NCBI GenBank assembly: GCA_037074765.1
Contig: JBAMDO010000077.1
Coordinates: forward strand, 1 to 64,000
Source: Mansonella perstans
Lineage: Eukaryota > Nematoda > Chromadorea > Rhabditida > Onchocercidae
Length of the DNA stretch: 64,000 bases
Reading direction: 5' to 3'
A program made the translations under genes and the position numbers. A model generated the notes under the pieces. It did no database searches and was not told the origin of the DNA. It worked only from the letters and a program-made list of their open reading frames with translations. Positions 47,941 through 60,200 of this stretch are shown here, one piece after another (the stretch's first letter is position 1; the number at the start of each line of letters is the position of its first letter).

Positions 47941-47948
47941 AACCGGTT
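47941..47948. promoter_or_regulatory. Second AACCGGTT (Grainyhead-type) motif
   Basis: An eight-base perfect match in the gene-poor interval. An eight-base motif can occur by chance, though this one is GC-rich relative to the background. See the palindrome at 42057. Confidence 0.2.
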
Positions 47949-50041
47949 CACCATTTTTGCACCTAATTTTTTTGCCGCACTCTATTAATCATTTATTCAA
48001 TAACAAAGAAGTGAAACGAATCTCGTTTTAATGGAAATGAGAAAAAAAGTAACACTTCGAGTGCACTAACAAATTCTTCAGATACTTCCAGAGAAAAAGT
48101 TTCATTCCTTACCCAAATTCAAAATCAACTATTTTATTTCACCTTTGAAATCAAGACATTTAGAAATAAATGACAGAGAGAATCTGTAGCACAAAAGTGC
48201 GAAATATAAGAAAATATTTTAAAATGAATAGATGCGAAGTATGAAGTGATTAGACGATGTATCACTCTGTGTAAAGAATAAATTTAAATTCTAACGAAAA
48301 CGAACAAAAGGATAAATATTCAAGAAGTATGATAACAAGTGTGAAAACAAAAATGGGAAATGCTACATTTCCATCTCAATTCTTTTTTAAAAATAAATCT
48401 TAAAATTGTTAAATGAAGGCAATCATATGCAAAAAAATAATGATCAGGAAACTTTTGCAGCCGATTGATTATAAAATACGATAATATAATGGATTCATTG
48501 CCTTCATTTATGATTTAATGAAATTCTAAATTTTTCTCTAGAATTAATGGAATAAACTAAGTTACTAGAAATAGATATCAATAATGTCACATTAATATTC
48601 TCCCTCTAGAAATGTTGCAGCTAGGATCACTCCATTATGGAAAAATGCTAGGAAAAACTATTGCTATCCTCTTCTATATGACAACATTTGTTATTCTGCA
48701 TAAATTATATTTATACGATAAGTTAAAAGCTTTACTCAATACTTAAAAATTTCAGTTGAGTGAAAAAGTCCAAATTGGTTTGGATGATTTATTTTAAAGC
48801 TACCTTCAAAATTCCTAGCTCGTTTTTCAAAAGATATGAAACAATAATCTGTGGTAAGTGAAAGGTGATTGCTTAGAGTTTGTTAACGTTGCTCCAAGTC
48901 ATACCACCTAAGCAATCAAGCGAAAGATGATTTTCCTTAAAAATTTTCTAACTTAGTCAATTTTAATTAATTCACTACGAATTAGGTTGCCATAAAACCG
49001 TCTATTATATCTTTTTTTTTTACCGTTTTTTCCTATTATCTCATTCGTACCATTCATTCTGTGATTCTCTGTTATCGTCAGATCTTACTACGTTGAAAAT
49101 TAGAACCTTTCCTTAGAACATCCTTGCTATCCTGCACTTCTTTTTTTTCATGAAAGAATACGAAACTTAAATATGGAAATCCCTTTTCGGAAATAATCAA
49201 AAATATTTTCCAAGAAAAAAGTTTCAGTGTTGATTTTCTAACGAGGATGGATTTCAAGGAGAATTATAAAAAAGATGAGTGATTAGAAATGATATTACAA
49301 TGATATGCAAAGATCTGAAATAGCTTGGAAGTAAGACTTGGATTACGGAAATGCGAATACGTATGGGATGAACCAAAAAAAAAATATCATGAGTATTATT
49401 TCTAAGAAAATATTAAGAGTCGAGAATGAAATAAGAGTTTGCTACCACTACTTTTCGTTAGTACAAACGATGTTTTTCCGTTGCAAGCAAGCTAATTTAT
49501 CATAAACTGCGAGAAATGAATGGTCTATAATAAAGCTTAAAGTTAAATCCCGAACCTCGAGTGTTTTAGGAAAAGTCACTTGAGCAAAAACAATAAATTT
49601 TAAAAATTTATCATGATAGAAGTAGTTTGTTCTTCATTTAAAACAAGTTATTTTTGCTTAAATAAGTATCATTGGTGAGAACGTCCAACTCACCAAGAAT
49701 CCATCTAGACTGAGCAACAGAAGAACTTTGAAATTCAGCATTTTGTAAGATGATAGAAACATTTGGCGATTTTCTTCTAACCCAAATTATGTCAGTCTCA
49801 ATTAGCTTTGAAATAATATAGCAATAATAATTATCAAATGGTCATTTGCCAAGTGATCAAGGACACTTATAATCTGTAAATTATTTATGGACAGGAAAAA
49901 ACGAAAGCAAAAAGATTTGCCATCTGTTATGATAACTGATAGTTCAGGAAATGCACATCTCACAATTCGAGCTGCTGAACACAAATGACCAATGGGATTA
50001 GTCATAATCTAATTGATTGGCAGATAATGACTAATTCAATT

Positions 50042-50069
50042 AAAAAAAAAAAAAAAAAAGAAAAAAAAA
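50042..50069. repeat. Poly(A)-rich tract
   Basis: A run of A broken by a single G. Simple repeat. Confidence 0.85.
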
Positions 50070-51193
50070 GCAGCAATGGATGAATAACCACATGATATCG
50101 TTGTTACACTTTTAAATCATGTCATCGTCTTCCTACCAAAAAATGTAACATCCTTGATGTAAACAAGAAGCACAAAATAGTTAGGAGGAAAGTGGAAAAG
50201 TTTTGTTGATTGACATAATTGTCTACTTTTTATTTTCCTGTCAATTCCTTATGCTAGCGAAAATTTTTTGCTTGCCAAGGAGATCATTTCTGAAGAAAAA
50301 ATGAATTGAAAAAGCCACTCATTATTTGCAATTTTGATTTTATATTTATTTCGAGCATTTTTTAAATTCCCCAAATCTTTTCTTCATGAAAAAACATTAG
50401 GAAAAAATGAATGGATACCTGAAAAAAAAAAAAAAATGAAATTGAAATGAAATTTTTCCTTCCCTTGTAATCACCTCTTATTTGCCATTAGAAAACTTTA
50501 TTGCTTAGACTGCAATATGTTCAAAACGAAATTATCAATATTACCAGCGGATATAATTTTGGTAGGTGTAAGTCTGTGCATGTGTATGGAGACAATATTC
50601 TCGGGTGACATTTTCTGACTGTACAGTGGGTAACGGAAAAAAACGATATGAAAAAAATTACTTGGATAGTTGAAAACTTGATAGGTATAAGTTGACGATT
50701 ACATTTCAAGAGTTTCTTTTGAAATCAATTGTTAATGTCACCTTCTGAAAGATATTGTTAGAGTTAGAAAGCATAATAAACTTTAACACATTCAGTGGAA
50801 ATTTTCACACAATTGAAACAAAAAAAGTAATTTGACATCGGCCGTCTTACCAGTTTTGGTTTAAAGCTCAAGTGGCTGTAAATCTCTCAAAATATTCCTG
50901 AAAATTATTTCTAAGCTTATTTCATCTAATCTCTCATCAAGTTATTTTAAATTCGAAATAATTCATTTAAAAATTTTAATATATTGCACTCAAAAAAAAA
51001 TTTGATATTTTGAATCATTTTGAATCATAGTCGAATCAATTGAACGTTAATTTTATTGAATACACCCACAGCTTTGCAACATTTGCTTGGATTTTGAATA
51101 ACTTACGATTTATTTTCATTTTGAATTAAAAAAGGAATTTTCACAAACTTATAAGCTATTTTTGTAATTTATTAGCACGCTTCAACAATTAAA

Positions 51194-51261
51194 AAGAATT
51201 CATCAGTTATAAAGCAATAAATAACTCGAAATAAAGCTACACTAAGAATTCATCAGTTATA
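51194..51261. repeat. Direct repeat of 18 bases, period 50
   Basis: aagaattcatcagttata is present at 51194 and 51244. The intervening sequence is not conserved. Likely a local duplication. Confidence 0.85.
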
Positions 51262-53627
51262 TGATTCTTTGAGTTCAAGTAAATCTTTGGAAGAAAATTT
51301 AATTCAGTACTAAATATAAATCCCTGCATGTATTAGAGACTGGTCTGATGAGACTGATCCCACCTACATAACTTGATTCTAATTCATACATTCTATTCTA
51401 TTTTCAGACAAGATAAAATGACTGAGACATAAATGACCAAAAATAAATCCTGCTAGTAAATTGTAGTAAAACTGTGGCAAAGCAGTGAAATACTGAAATC
51501 ATGGCTACCGATGGAATTGAGTGTTTAATTTAATTTAGACTGACCCAACATTAAATCAAAGTAATATTCACGAATGTAAAAATACATATATTTAAATTTT
51601 AAGATGTGAAATTAGCTATAAATGATAACTGGACAACAAAGAATTCAATTAAATGATGTCATTTTATGAAGTGTAAAAAGACGAAAAAGGTAATAAATGA
51701 AGAATCAAATTTCACATTTCCTAAATGAGGAAAAGATTCATATTGAAATCTTAATATGGCACTATTTTTTCTTAAAAAAAATTAAACTTTATAAAACTGT
51801 AAATATTGCAATTAAGAAAAATCCTACGATTTATTTGTTTCTCGAAATGCTTCGATTTGAAAAATGCGTCTGGCTAACTGCTTCACTCTTATTTTATACT
51901 GCATTTGTTGGCCAAAACAAAAATTGTTCTTATCGATCTTCAATAACAAACAAATATGCGATAACAAGTTCTTTTTTTTTAAAAAAAAGGAAATGCTTTA
52001 GTTTCAGTGTCTCATACCCATTAGCCAGGATAATTACCTCATTTTAACAATTTTTTCTAATTTCATACTATGAATAATATAAGTCAGCCATTTACTTTAA
52101 GAGTTATCTCACATGGAAACATCGATAGTCATATTAATTATTATCATTTGGAACTATGATACTAAGTAACTGTGAAAAAAAGAGTACTTTCATGAAAAAA
52201 AAAACGAAATTGTATCTACTTTTCCTTAATGAATGCACTTTAAGAGTTCAAAAATTCGATGAATGTAGCCGTTGGCTGTTATTTGGTTAATATCAACAAG
52301 TAAAGTCGTCAATAATTCTTTCGTGCATAACAAATTTGAAAGTTTTGAGAGCAATTCGAACAACTGTTTACATAAAAGCAGGAAAAATTCCGACATGAAA
52401 TTCTGATCAGTTTGAAAAGAAAATGTTGTTTTCATGACATTTTCATCTAGAAAGAAAAAGAGAGAGATAAAAAGTCTTGTTTTGGAAGTTCAGAAACTCA
52501 TTAACAGATAACTTTCGAATATACTTTGAAGGAATAATATGGCTTAGAAATAACTGACATCTTGAAGTTTTATAGTTATTATGACAAAATCAATTTAATG
52601 AAAAAATTTTAAACAAAACCAAATGCAATCAGATTTTCATTCTACCCTTTTACAATTTAATTTCTTGAAATAAATCCATTTTCAGAACTTTTTATCAAAT
52701 GATTAGTCTTTTCTACGATCAGCATTATAACAGTTTATACTTTGAATTGAATGCAAATATCTTTCGGATTTTTGAATTACAGATATTTTCAAGAAACCAA
52801 AATATATCAACGTTAATTTTCAAAATCAATTCAAATTTAGTTCCATCTAAAGACTTTCACATAAGTAAGAAATTTGAATTATTATAAGTTAAAAACACAT
52901 AAGTTTCACAAGTAATCAAAGGATATAAAAATCCCGAAAGGAAAATTAACGTAACATTCACAGTGTAATCGTCATGCAGAATAAATAATACTGTACGATC
53001 TAAAACATCTTTGCTTTCTTTTTTGCGCCTCTTTGCGCCAAAATTTCAATTCACTCATATAAATTTTCAGTATTCACATTGTCCCTTAATTCAAGTCATC
53101 TGCTCTGGTTTTTCAAAAATGTATTGGACGTTAATTTATGTAAATTTTTTTAGCTGAAAAATAGAATTAAAATTATTCCAACAAATACGATTGAACAATT
53201 TCAATAGTGTTGAAAGTTTCTTAGTGGTTGTTATTCGCATCCGTTGTTTCTATTGAAGTTTGGTTTATTCCATATTATTTTCAAATAATTAACATAGCAA
53301 TGTTACCATATCAGAAAAATATTTCGTTAAATCCTGAAATAGATAAACGCAGTAGTTTTAAACACGATTTTCAGAATATTTCTCATTTATATATCATTTT
53401 CTGTTTTACATCATTCACTGACATGACAGCTTAACAATTGTCGTATTTTAAGAGATTATTAATTTTGGATCAAACCTCATAATTCTTCTCAAATAGCTTT
53501 TTTAATGATGATGAACATTATCGTATTTCAAAAAGTATTTTCTAAGAGGAGATTTTGATGCAAATAGTCAAAATCCATTTTACGTGCGGGTAGTTGTCAA
53601 ATAGTATCATAAGTTACGTGGAAAAGG

Positions 53628-55030
53628 ATGAAGACACGTGTTGAAAAAAATAACAGCTCAGAGATTAGTTTTAAGATTTTAGGCTGTGAAGAAATGCATG
53701 TCCTACTTGTGCCACAGGCATTTGAATTTTGCACAGCAGGGATTGTGGTGCTAATGTTGCTGTTTTGGCCAGTAAATATTTGTCGGGAACTAACAGATAT
53801 TGAGCTTGAGAAAGCTTATGTTAGCAATAAACAATGTGCGCTTGAGCTCCACGTATGTTTCACGTTTCTTTTACTTGGCTGTATATTCCTATTTGTCGCA
53901 TCTTAAAAAAAAATGATGCGAATCAATCAAATCAATATCATCCTTTTACTGTGTGCTTAAGTAATCTGGCATTCGAGGATGAAAAAGAGTTGCACATTGA
54001 AGATGACAAGTTGGAAGTTGTATCGAAGCTATGCAGAATAAAATAGCTCAGGATCATGTAACGATCAAGGCACCGTAAAAATAACAAAGGCATTGATTGC
54101 ATGAAAGGCCAAATGATCATGATGAACTATTGCAGGAACATTTGGCATTGGCTAAAAACGATACAGTCGTCTATATTCTTCTACATGGATCTGACGGTTC
54201 CACAGATAATGAGTCCGGAAATAACACCACTTGGCTAAATATTCGGTTATTTTTGTTGGACCATAATTTTTTCACAAATTTGGAGGAGAAAATCACTAAA
54301 TTAACAAATTGTGTAGTCGAAATTTTCAGACATCATGTAAATCTCCCGTGCTTTTTTTTAAACAACCAATAAATTAATATTTTAGACATGAGTACTACTA
54401 TCAAAAGAGCACCGTTAACAGTATTTGTGCATTGCTTGGATACCGTGAACGATTCGGCGCTATGAATGGAAGACTGGGATCCAGTAGAGTTTAAGTGATT
54501 TCTTTAAAAAAAGAAGATCAGTGATTACTTATCGGCAGAATTAATGCTTATCCTCAATGCTAAATATCCTTATTTGATTATCATCTTGTCCTTCTGTTCA
54601 CAGAACGAGAAATCATTGTCTTATATCATTAATTATCTGAATAATGATAGTGATTTGATGCAATGAACGACGCATCACCGATCGAATGATTTGACTGAGA
54701 AATAGTTTACTTTCTATAAATTCAGAAGTACTTAAATCTAAACTCGAATCTAATTTTATAATTCTATTTCAAGTTCAGATATTCACTTTTAAATGTTTTT
54801 CAATTGCAGAGCATTTGATGATACCGGTGATCGCTGCCATGATAACCACACTTTTTTTATGGGCACATATTTTGGAATTTATAAGCAACAAGACAAATTT
54901 ATTGTTATCATTTCAAATTTTTTGTGGCCTACTTTGCTGGCTTATTGTTTCCGTCTGTTAGTTTTCAGCATAGCCGATTCCCATTCAATTTTTTTTTTTA
55001 CTTCTGCCAATCTTATTGAAATAATCAAAT
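53628..55030 (+). pseudogene. Decayed alpha/beta hydrolase remnant, possibly ABHD12-like
   Basis: Pieces that fit an ABHD12-type lipase (a membrane-anchored alpha/beta hydrolase) appear in the expected order on the plus strand but in broken frames. There is a hydrophobic N-terminal segment (GIVVLMLLFWPV, about 53740). Then come a frame reading VSFTWLYIP like the GVWHxLP strand (about 53865), NDTVVYILLHGSDGS like the LYLHGN oxyanion-loop strand (about 54155), and sequence near 54450 that resembles a worn VIAFDYRGFGDS strand with stops. AEHLMIPVIAAM near 54810 may be the remains of the HAEDDxxVP acid loop. No GHSLG nucleophile elbow was found. Stops and frame changes argue against a working gene. 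The family assignment rests on weak local resemblance. Confidence 0.35.
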
Positions 55031-55454
55031 ATTAAACATTTCATAAATATTAATTTATGAGCACTAGCAAATATCTAATCTTTTTTATATTTTCTTTTTT
55101 TTTGCTTAAAGCACTAACTATTATCGATTTCAACTGGAATGGTACGGATAAAATGTGGCGAAATTTTGGCGCACCTTTCCCATTTGAATGGAAAATTTGC
55201 AAATATGTTGCATGGTTTTGGGTTTGCATTAAAATTATCGAGCTGCTTCTAGCCGGTCGCTGTAAAAATGTAATTATCTGTCTGAAATTTGTCAAAAAAA
55301 TACGAACTAATCACAAAACTTTAAGGCAAGGCTATATGTGATGGAACAATTTTGCTTTGCTCGTCGTATTATTTACGTGACTTCTGTCATGGTGAAAGCA
55401 ATTTCCCCCTGTGTTTGAATTTATATTGCAAACTTCACATGTCTCATCTTTCAG

Positions 55455-55565
55455 ATCACAATTGAGTTTGGAAAGCCAATCACCTTAACGACTGTGAACT
55501 TGCCAGCTGATTATATGCTTATCGATGAGAGTTCACTGACGTATCCAGTTGAATATGATATATAA
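55455..55565 (+). other. Unidentified exon-like open segment
   Basis: After an acceptor-like TCTTTCAG the frame runs 36 codons to TAA. It has an amino-acid make-up unlike the local AT-rich noise (GKPITLTTVNLPADYMLIDE). It may be the last exon of the damaged plus-strand gene next to it, or a fragment of another gene. I do not recognise it. Confidence 0.25.
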
Positions 55566-57199
55566 ATAGTACCATTGGCCTTATGTGATCATTTATTTAT
55601 TCTAATTAAAATGGTTTTTCTCTATGGTAAAATATAACAAGTACTTTTTTGTTCAACTAATTATTTAATTTTTAGTTTAGGATTTCAGAAGCATTTATCT
55701 GTCTTTCTCCCACAACCTTTCTAATCATCCAATTATAGCTGAAATGATCAGTTCAGGAAAGAAAGTTACATTACACGGCAATGCAAATAATGATTTTAAA
55801 CAAATGACAAGCAGTTAATTAGACAACTAAGACTGAATTCAATTATTAACTAAATCACTAAATTTATCGTTTTGATTTGCCCATTCGACATCTTTATTGA
55901 TCTGATAATTTAGCTCAGAAAAATTTGTCAAAAATTAGTGAGAAGGTTAGAAAGAATTGGGCAAAATCGTGAAATCATAATCAGAAATATCTTCAACAAT
56001 ATTTAATGTCATCAGCTGAAACAAAAGTAGTACAAAACATTTCAGAACATAGAGTTGTTTTTTTACAATTAAAGTAAAATATTATAAATTGTATACATCG
56101 CTATAACGACGAGGTGAGGTGAAAAAGAGAAGGAAGACAGTTAGGAATCAAAGATTGCGGTTTCTTAGATTTTAAAAAAGTAAAAAATGGTCTCTTAACT
56201 TGAATATTATTTGTTGACAGAGAAAATGAGTATGTGGCAATTAATTTCCACGACAAAAATAGATGTAGGCACGATGTCTCGATTCGTGCATTTTTTAGTT
56301 TTAATGATTCATTTGAAAAAAATTTTTTCTAACTTTTTAGTTACACTTACAGAGCTCAAAAAAAATAATTTTTGTTCTAAGTGTATCATTATCTGAAAAA
56401 GATTTATTATGCGTACACGGCAAGAAAAATTTTTAATTTCTTACAAGTTTATAATTGGCAATTTCTAACAGTAATCACGGAAATTATCAACAAATAGGAG
56501 ATATATTGAAATTTGCAAATTGCAAAGTTATAAGTTACTTTCGTCTCAAATGTTCTGTTGAATAATTCCATATCGGTAATATTCACTGGAAATAAATTTC
56601 CACTATTTTTAAAAAATCGTTTAAAATTCAGTTATATATTCCAATGTTCTACAATTGCTATGTAGTGCGTCGTTCAAAAAGCTAAAATAAAAACTTATTG
56701 AAACGAAATTATCTCTTGGCCTACACGCAGCATACGAAGATATACAGAATGGATTATTGGCTGAATGGAATATGAAAGTTAAAATGAACTGAAGTTAATC
56801 AAAATTAAATTTCAACATTTGCAAAAAATATTTTTTGGAAATCATTTTGATATTTTGACAATTAGTGTATTTCGTATATGAATTACTTATCAAAAGGAAT
56901 TATAAAACTATTCCGATAATGTTGGCAATATTCATCGGTAAAGGCCAAAAATAATGCTTATTACTCGATTACTCGAGAAAGGGCATTTAACATAAGCCGT
57001 TGTTGTATAGAAAATGCTGATTTGTTTATGCATAAATTACAAAGAGATAATATTAGAATCTCTTGCATAAAACCGCATTTTACTTTCAACCAAACCAATT
57101 AGCTGTCAAATAGGATTTTTTAAAAGGCCATTTGCAATATCAGTTTCTGAAGAGGTAATAATTTTTGACAAATTCTCGGAATCATAGTGATGCATTTCC

Positions 57200-57205
57200 T
57201 TTATT
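57200..57205 (-). terminator. Polyadenylation signal AATAAA for the serine protease homologue
   Basis: A canonical AATAAA on the minus strand, 74-80 bases past the proposed TGA stop at 57279-57281. It supports the 3' end chosen for the gene. Confidence 0.55.
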
Positions 57206-57278
57206 GGATTATTTCATCGTGTCACAAAATTTGGTTGGGATTTGTATGCTAATTGAACGGAAATGATAAAACTAATCT

Positions 57279-60200
57279 TCAAATATTTGAAATTTCTTTC
57301 TTAAAATCATAAATTATCATAAACATCCTAATATTGATGAGAAAATGAGCCAGCAACATACTCGTTACAAAAGTATCATTTCCAGCTTCATCTGTGAAAA
57401 TGAATACTTCTTCGGGATGTTTCCAGTACTCTTTCTCTATGAAATCCTCATAAATACAGATGCCAACGTAATAGCAAAAAAAATCATGAAATTCACTAAT
57501 ACGTGTTGCGAACATGAACTTCGTCTAAAAGAATTTTCACCGATACAAATATTTCCGCATCGTGAAAATTGACCACAAAAGATGATTTGATAAATTTGGT
57601 CCAAAGTTCAAAATATTCAAAATATCATCCTCATAAAGGACGACATTGAGTAGCATTGCTTAGCCAAATTATTTTTAGAAGGAAAAGTGACAGAATTTGA
57701 TAAAATTAGAACTATAAAGAAGAAAAAAACATTATTTCGGAAAAAACATTTGACTATTTAAAATGCGGGTAAATTTGATCTTCTAAAGTGTTTAAAATGC
57801 TCCCTGTTTTTCAATACAAGAAGATAAGGCGTGAAATTTTGCTATTAACTTACGTAAGCTTTTCCAATATTTTGTCGAACCGAAAAAATACCTATTAATA
57901 CCGGAAGATTGTATAGCTCCTCCATAACTGCAGCACCACCATCGCCCTGTAAATTTGGCTTTTTTTTTTTTTTTTGCTAAACATTTGCCTTTTATAAATA
58001 TTCTGTGAAAAAAGGTTTGAAAGATTATTTTCAAATGATCAAGCAATAAAATTTTACATTCTTAACTTGAACTAGTCTTTTAAGGCAACACAAATTCAAA
58101 TGTCCATCGGCTATTCTTCGATTAAAATACGTATTTGACACATAGCTAGAAGAAAAAAAATCATTTCAGACCTCAGTGGCAGTTTGTTCACCTTCGATAA
58201 TGATAATGCGTGAGCAAGCTGACAGTGGAATACTTGCCGGACATTTATCGACATAAAAATTACTTTCCAGGCGAAGATTCAATTTAACATTAATTGGATT
58301 ATCGTCTTTTTGATTTAATAAATTTCCTGACATTAATGGCAGCATATGTTTGTGGAACAGTGCGGAAAATTACAAGCAGTATTCGTTCATAGTGTAGGAA
58401 ATCAGTGCAATGTAAAATTGCAAATTTGCCTCTTATTCATCACCGTAAGAAAAGTATTGAAATGAAATTAATCCGATTGTAATGGAAAGAAAGTTTACTT
58501 CGTCGTCCGTATGAAGCAAGGATATATGCAGTTCTTTCGTTTCGAACTGCCTGTTCGGATATGCATGCCACACCGAAATTTTCCTCTTCTTCAATCTCAA
58601 TATTATTTTCTTCATCTAATTCCTGTACCAATTTATTTATAGGTTCCACTTCAAAAATTGCTATGTCCGAAAATGATTTATAAAAAGAGATGCCATGAAC
58701 CTGCAGTAAATTGTAGAAATTGCTTTTTAACTTCATCCAAATTCAGTTAAATACTATTAATTAGCTAATAAGAGAGGTCATTTATTATCCTTCATAACTT
58801 TATCCACATAAGATTCAAGTTCTCCATATTGACCTGCTTAATCTCTAATTCACTAATTTGCAATTAGTTTAATATTGGATTTAATTATTTAGCTTCAGCA
58901 GTGCATTTATTAAAAGCTCATCAGTGCTAAAAGTGCAGTGCCATTAAATTTTGAACGAAAGTAGAAATGGTATTATCATGGACAACAAAATTTCTTGAGA
59001 ACTTGAGAATCACCCCCATCCTAGGGTGCCTAAATAAGTCATAATCATTACTGAGCCATTAATGCTCTTTGATTTCTATTACAATAAGATAAACTTATAA
59101 CGGTGGGCATTTTTACCACCAAATATTATTAGTTTTTTTCGAGTAAGTTTACTGAGCAACTGATCCAGCTTTTTCTTTTGTTAAATGAAAGATGGAAGGA
59201 CTTACAGTAGCGACATTACTGATCACTGATGACATCGGCACAAGCAATGCAAGCGGTTTAATTGATACAACTTTCCGCCTATTTTCATTGCTATCCGGAC
59301 AATCCTAAACTAATATCATCATCTCATCAGTCGTTTCGAAAGATCTGAACACTGTGTCAAACCGAAATTCATTTCTCAATGATGAGCGATGGAACCATAA
59401 CAATAGCAGAAAAACTACACACAAATCTTGATATGTTATCATAGAGCTTCTTGTCCTCTTCATCAATATACAAACAAGATGCGCCGCCATAAATTTTGAA
59501 TTCACCAACGGGCGTATATTTTAAACCGCTGCAAAATGCAGTAAATTTCTTACTTGAAGTATCCAGAGTTAAAACTATGAGTAGTAAAGGAATTCAGAAA
59601 AAGGTTTTGCTTAAACAAAAAAAAAAGAATTTATAGTGTTGCAGTTAAAAATAAATGCCATTTGTAGAAATGATTAAAAGTGAAAGTTTTCCTCCAAGCA
59701 TCATTTTAAGAAAATTAAAATTTTAATATTTATAGCAATAATTTTGATTAAATTTTTACAGTTCGTACTGTTGATATTACATAAATAAGCAAAAATAACT
59801 GCTTTTTCATTTATTTCTAAATGCTTTCTATGCTATCTATTTGATTATCCGATTTTAAGAAATTATTTTAATTTCACTGAGGTGTCATTTCTACAAAAGA
59901 AATACTAACTACTGATTGAAATCCAAACAACTGGCAGCTGTTATGATATGACGATAAGTAATAATAACTCCCGTACAAACATTAACATCTGAAGAATAAC
60001 TTCATACGCTTTCAAATCCTTTATCATTTCCTAACAAATTATTGCAGAAATTTTTTTATATCATATGATCTTAAATTACCCAAAGTTTTTTATAATTACA
60101 AAACTGAAGCTTCGAGTCAGAATTTAATGTTCTTTTAAATGAAATTCGACATTACAAAATGATGGAAATAAATTTTGAGAATGGTAAAAAAAAATCAGAG

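Larger units (their letters stand above)
38407..53620. other. 15 kb region without a recognisable gene
   Basis: Very AT-rich sequence with many homopolymer runs. Open frames stay below 120 codons and are dominated by Phe, Leu, Ile, Asn and Lys, as expected by chance in such DNA. No domain motif or exon chain was seen on either strand. It is the 5' side of the insulin receptor substrate gene, so distant control elements could lie here. Separate entries list the repeats, one hairpin and two short motifs. Confidence 0.55.

Noticed and set aside
51697..52047. 116-codon plus-strand open frame
   Set aside because: Dominated by Lys, Ile and Phe, and crosses homopolymer runs; no motif seen.
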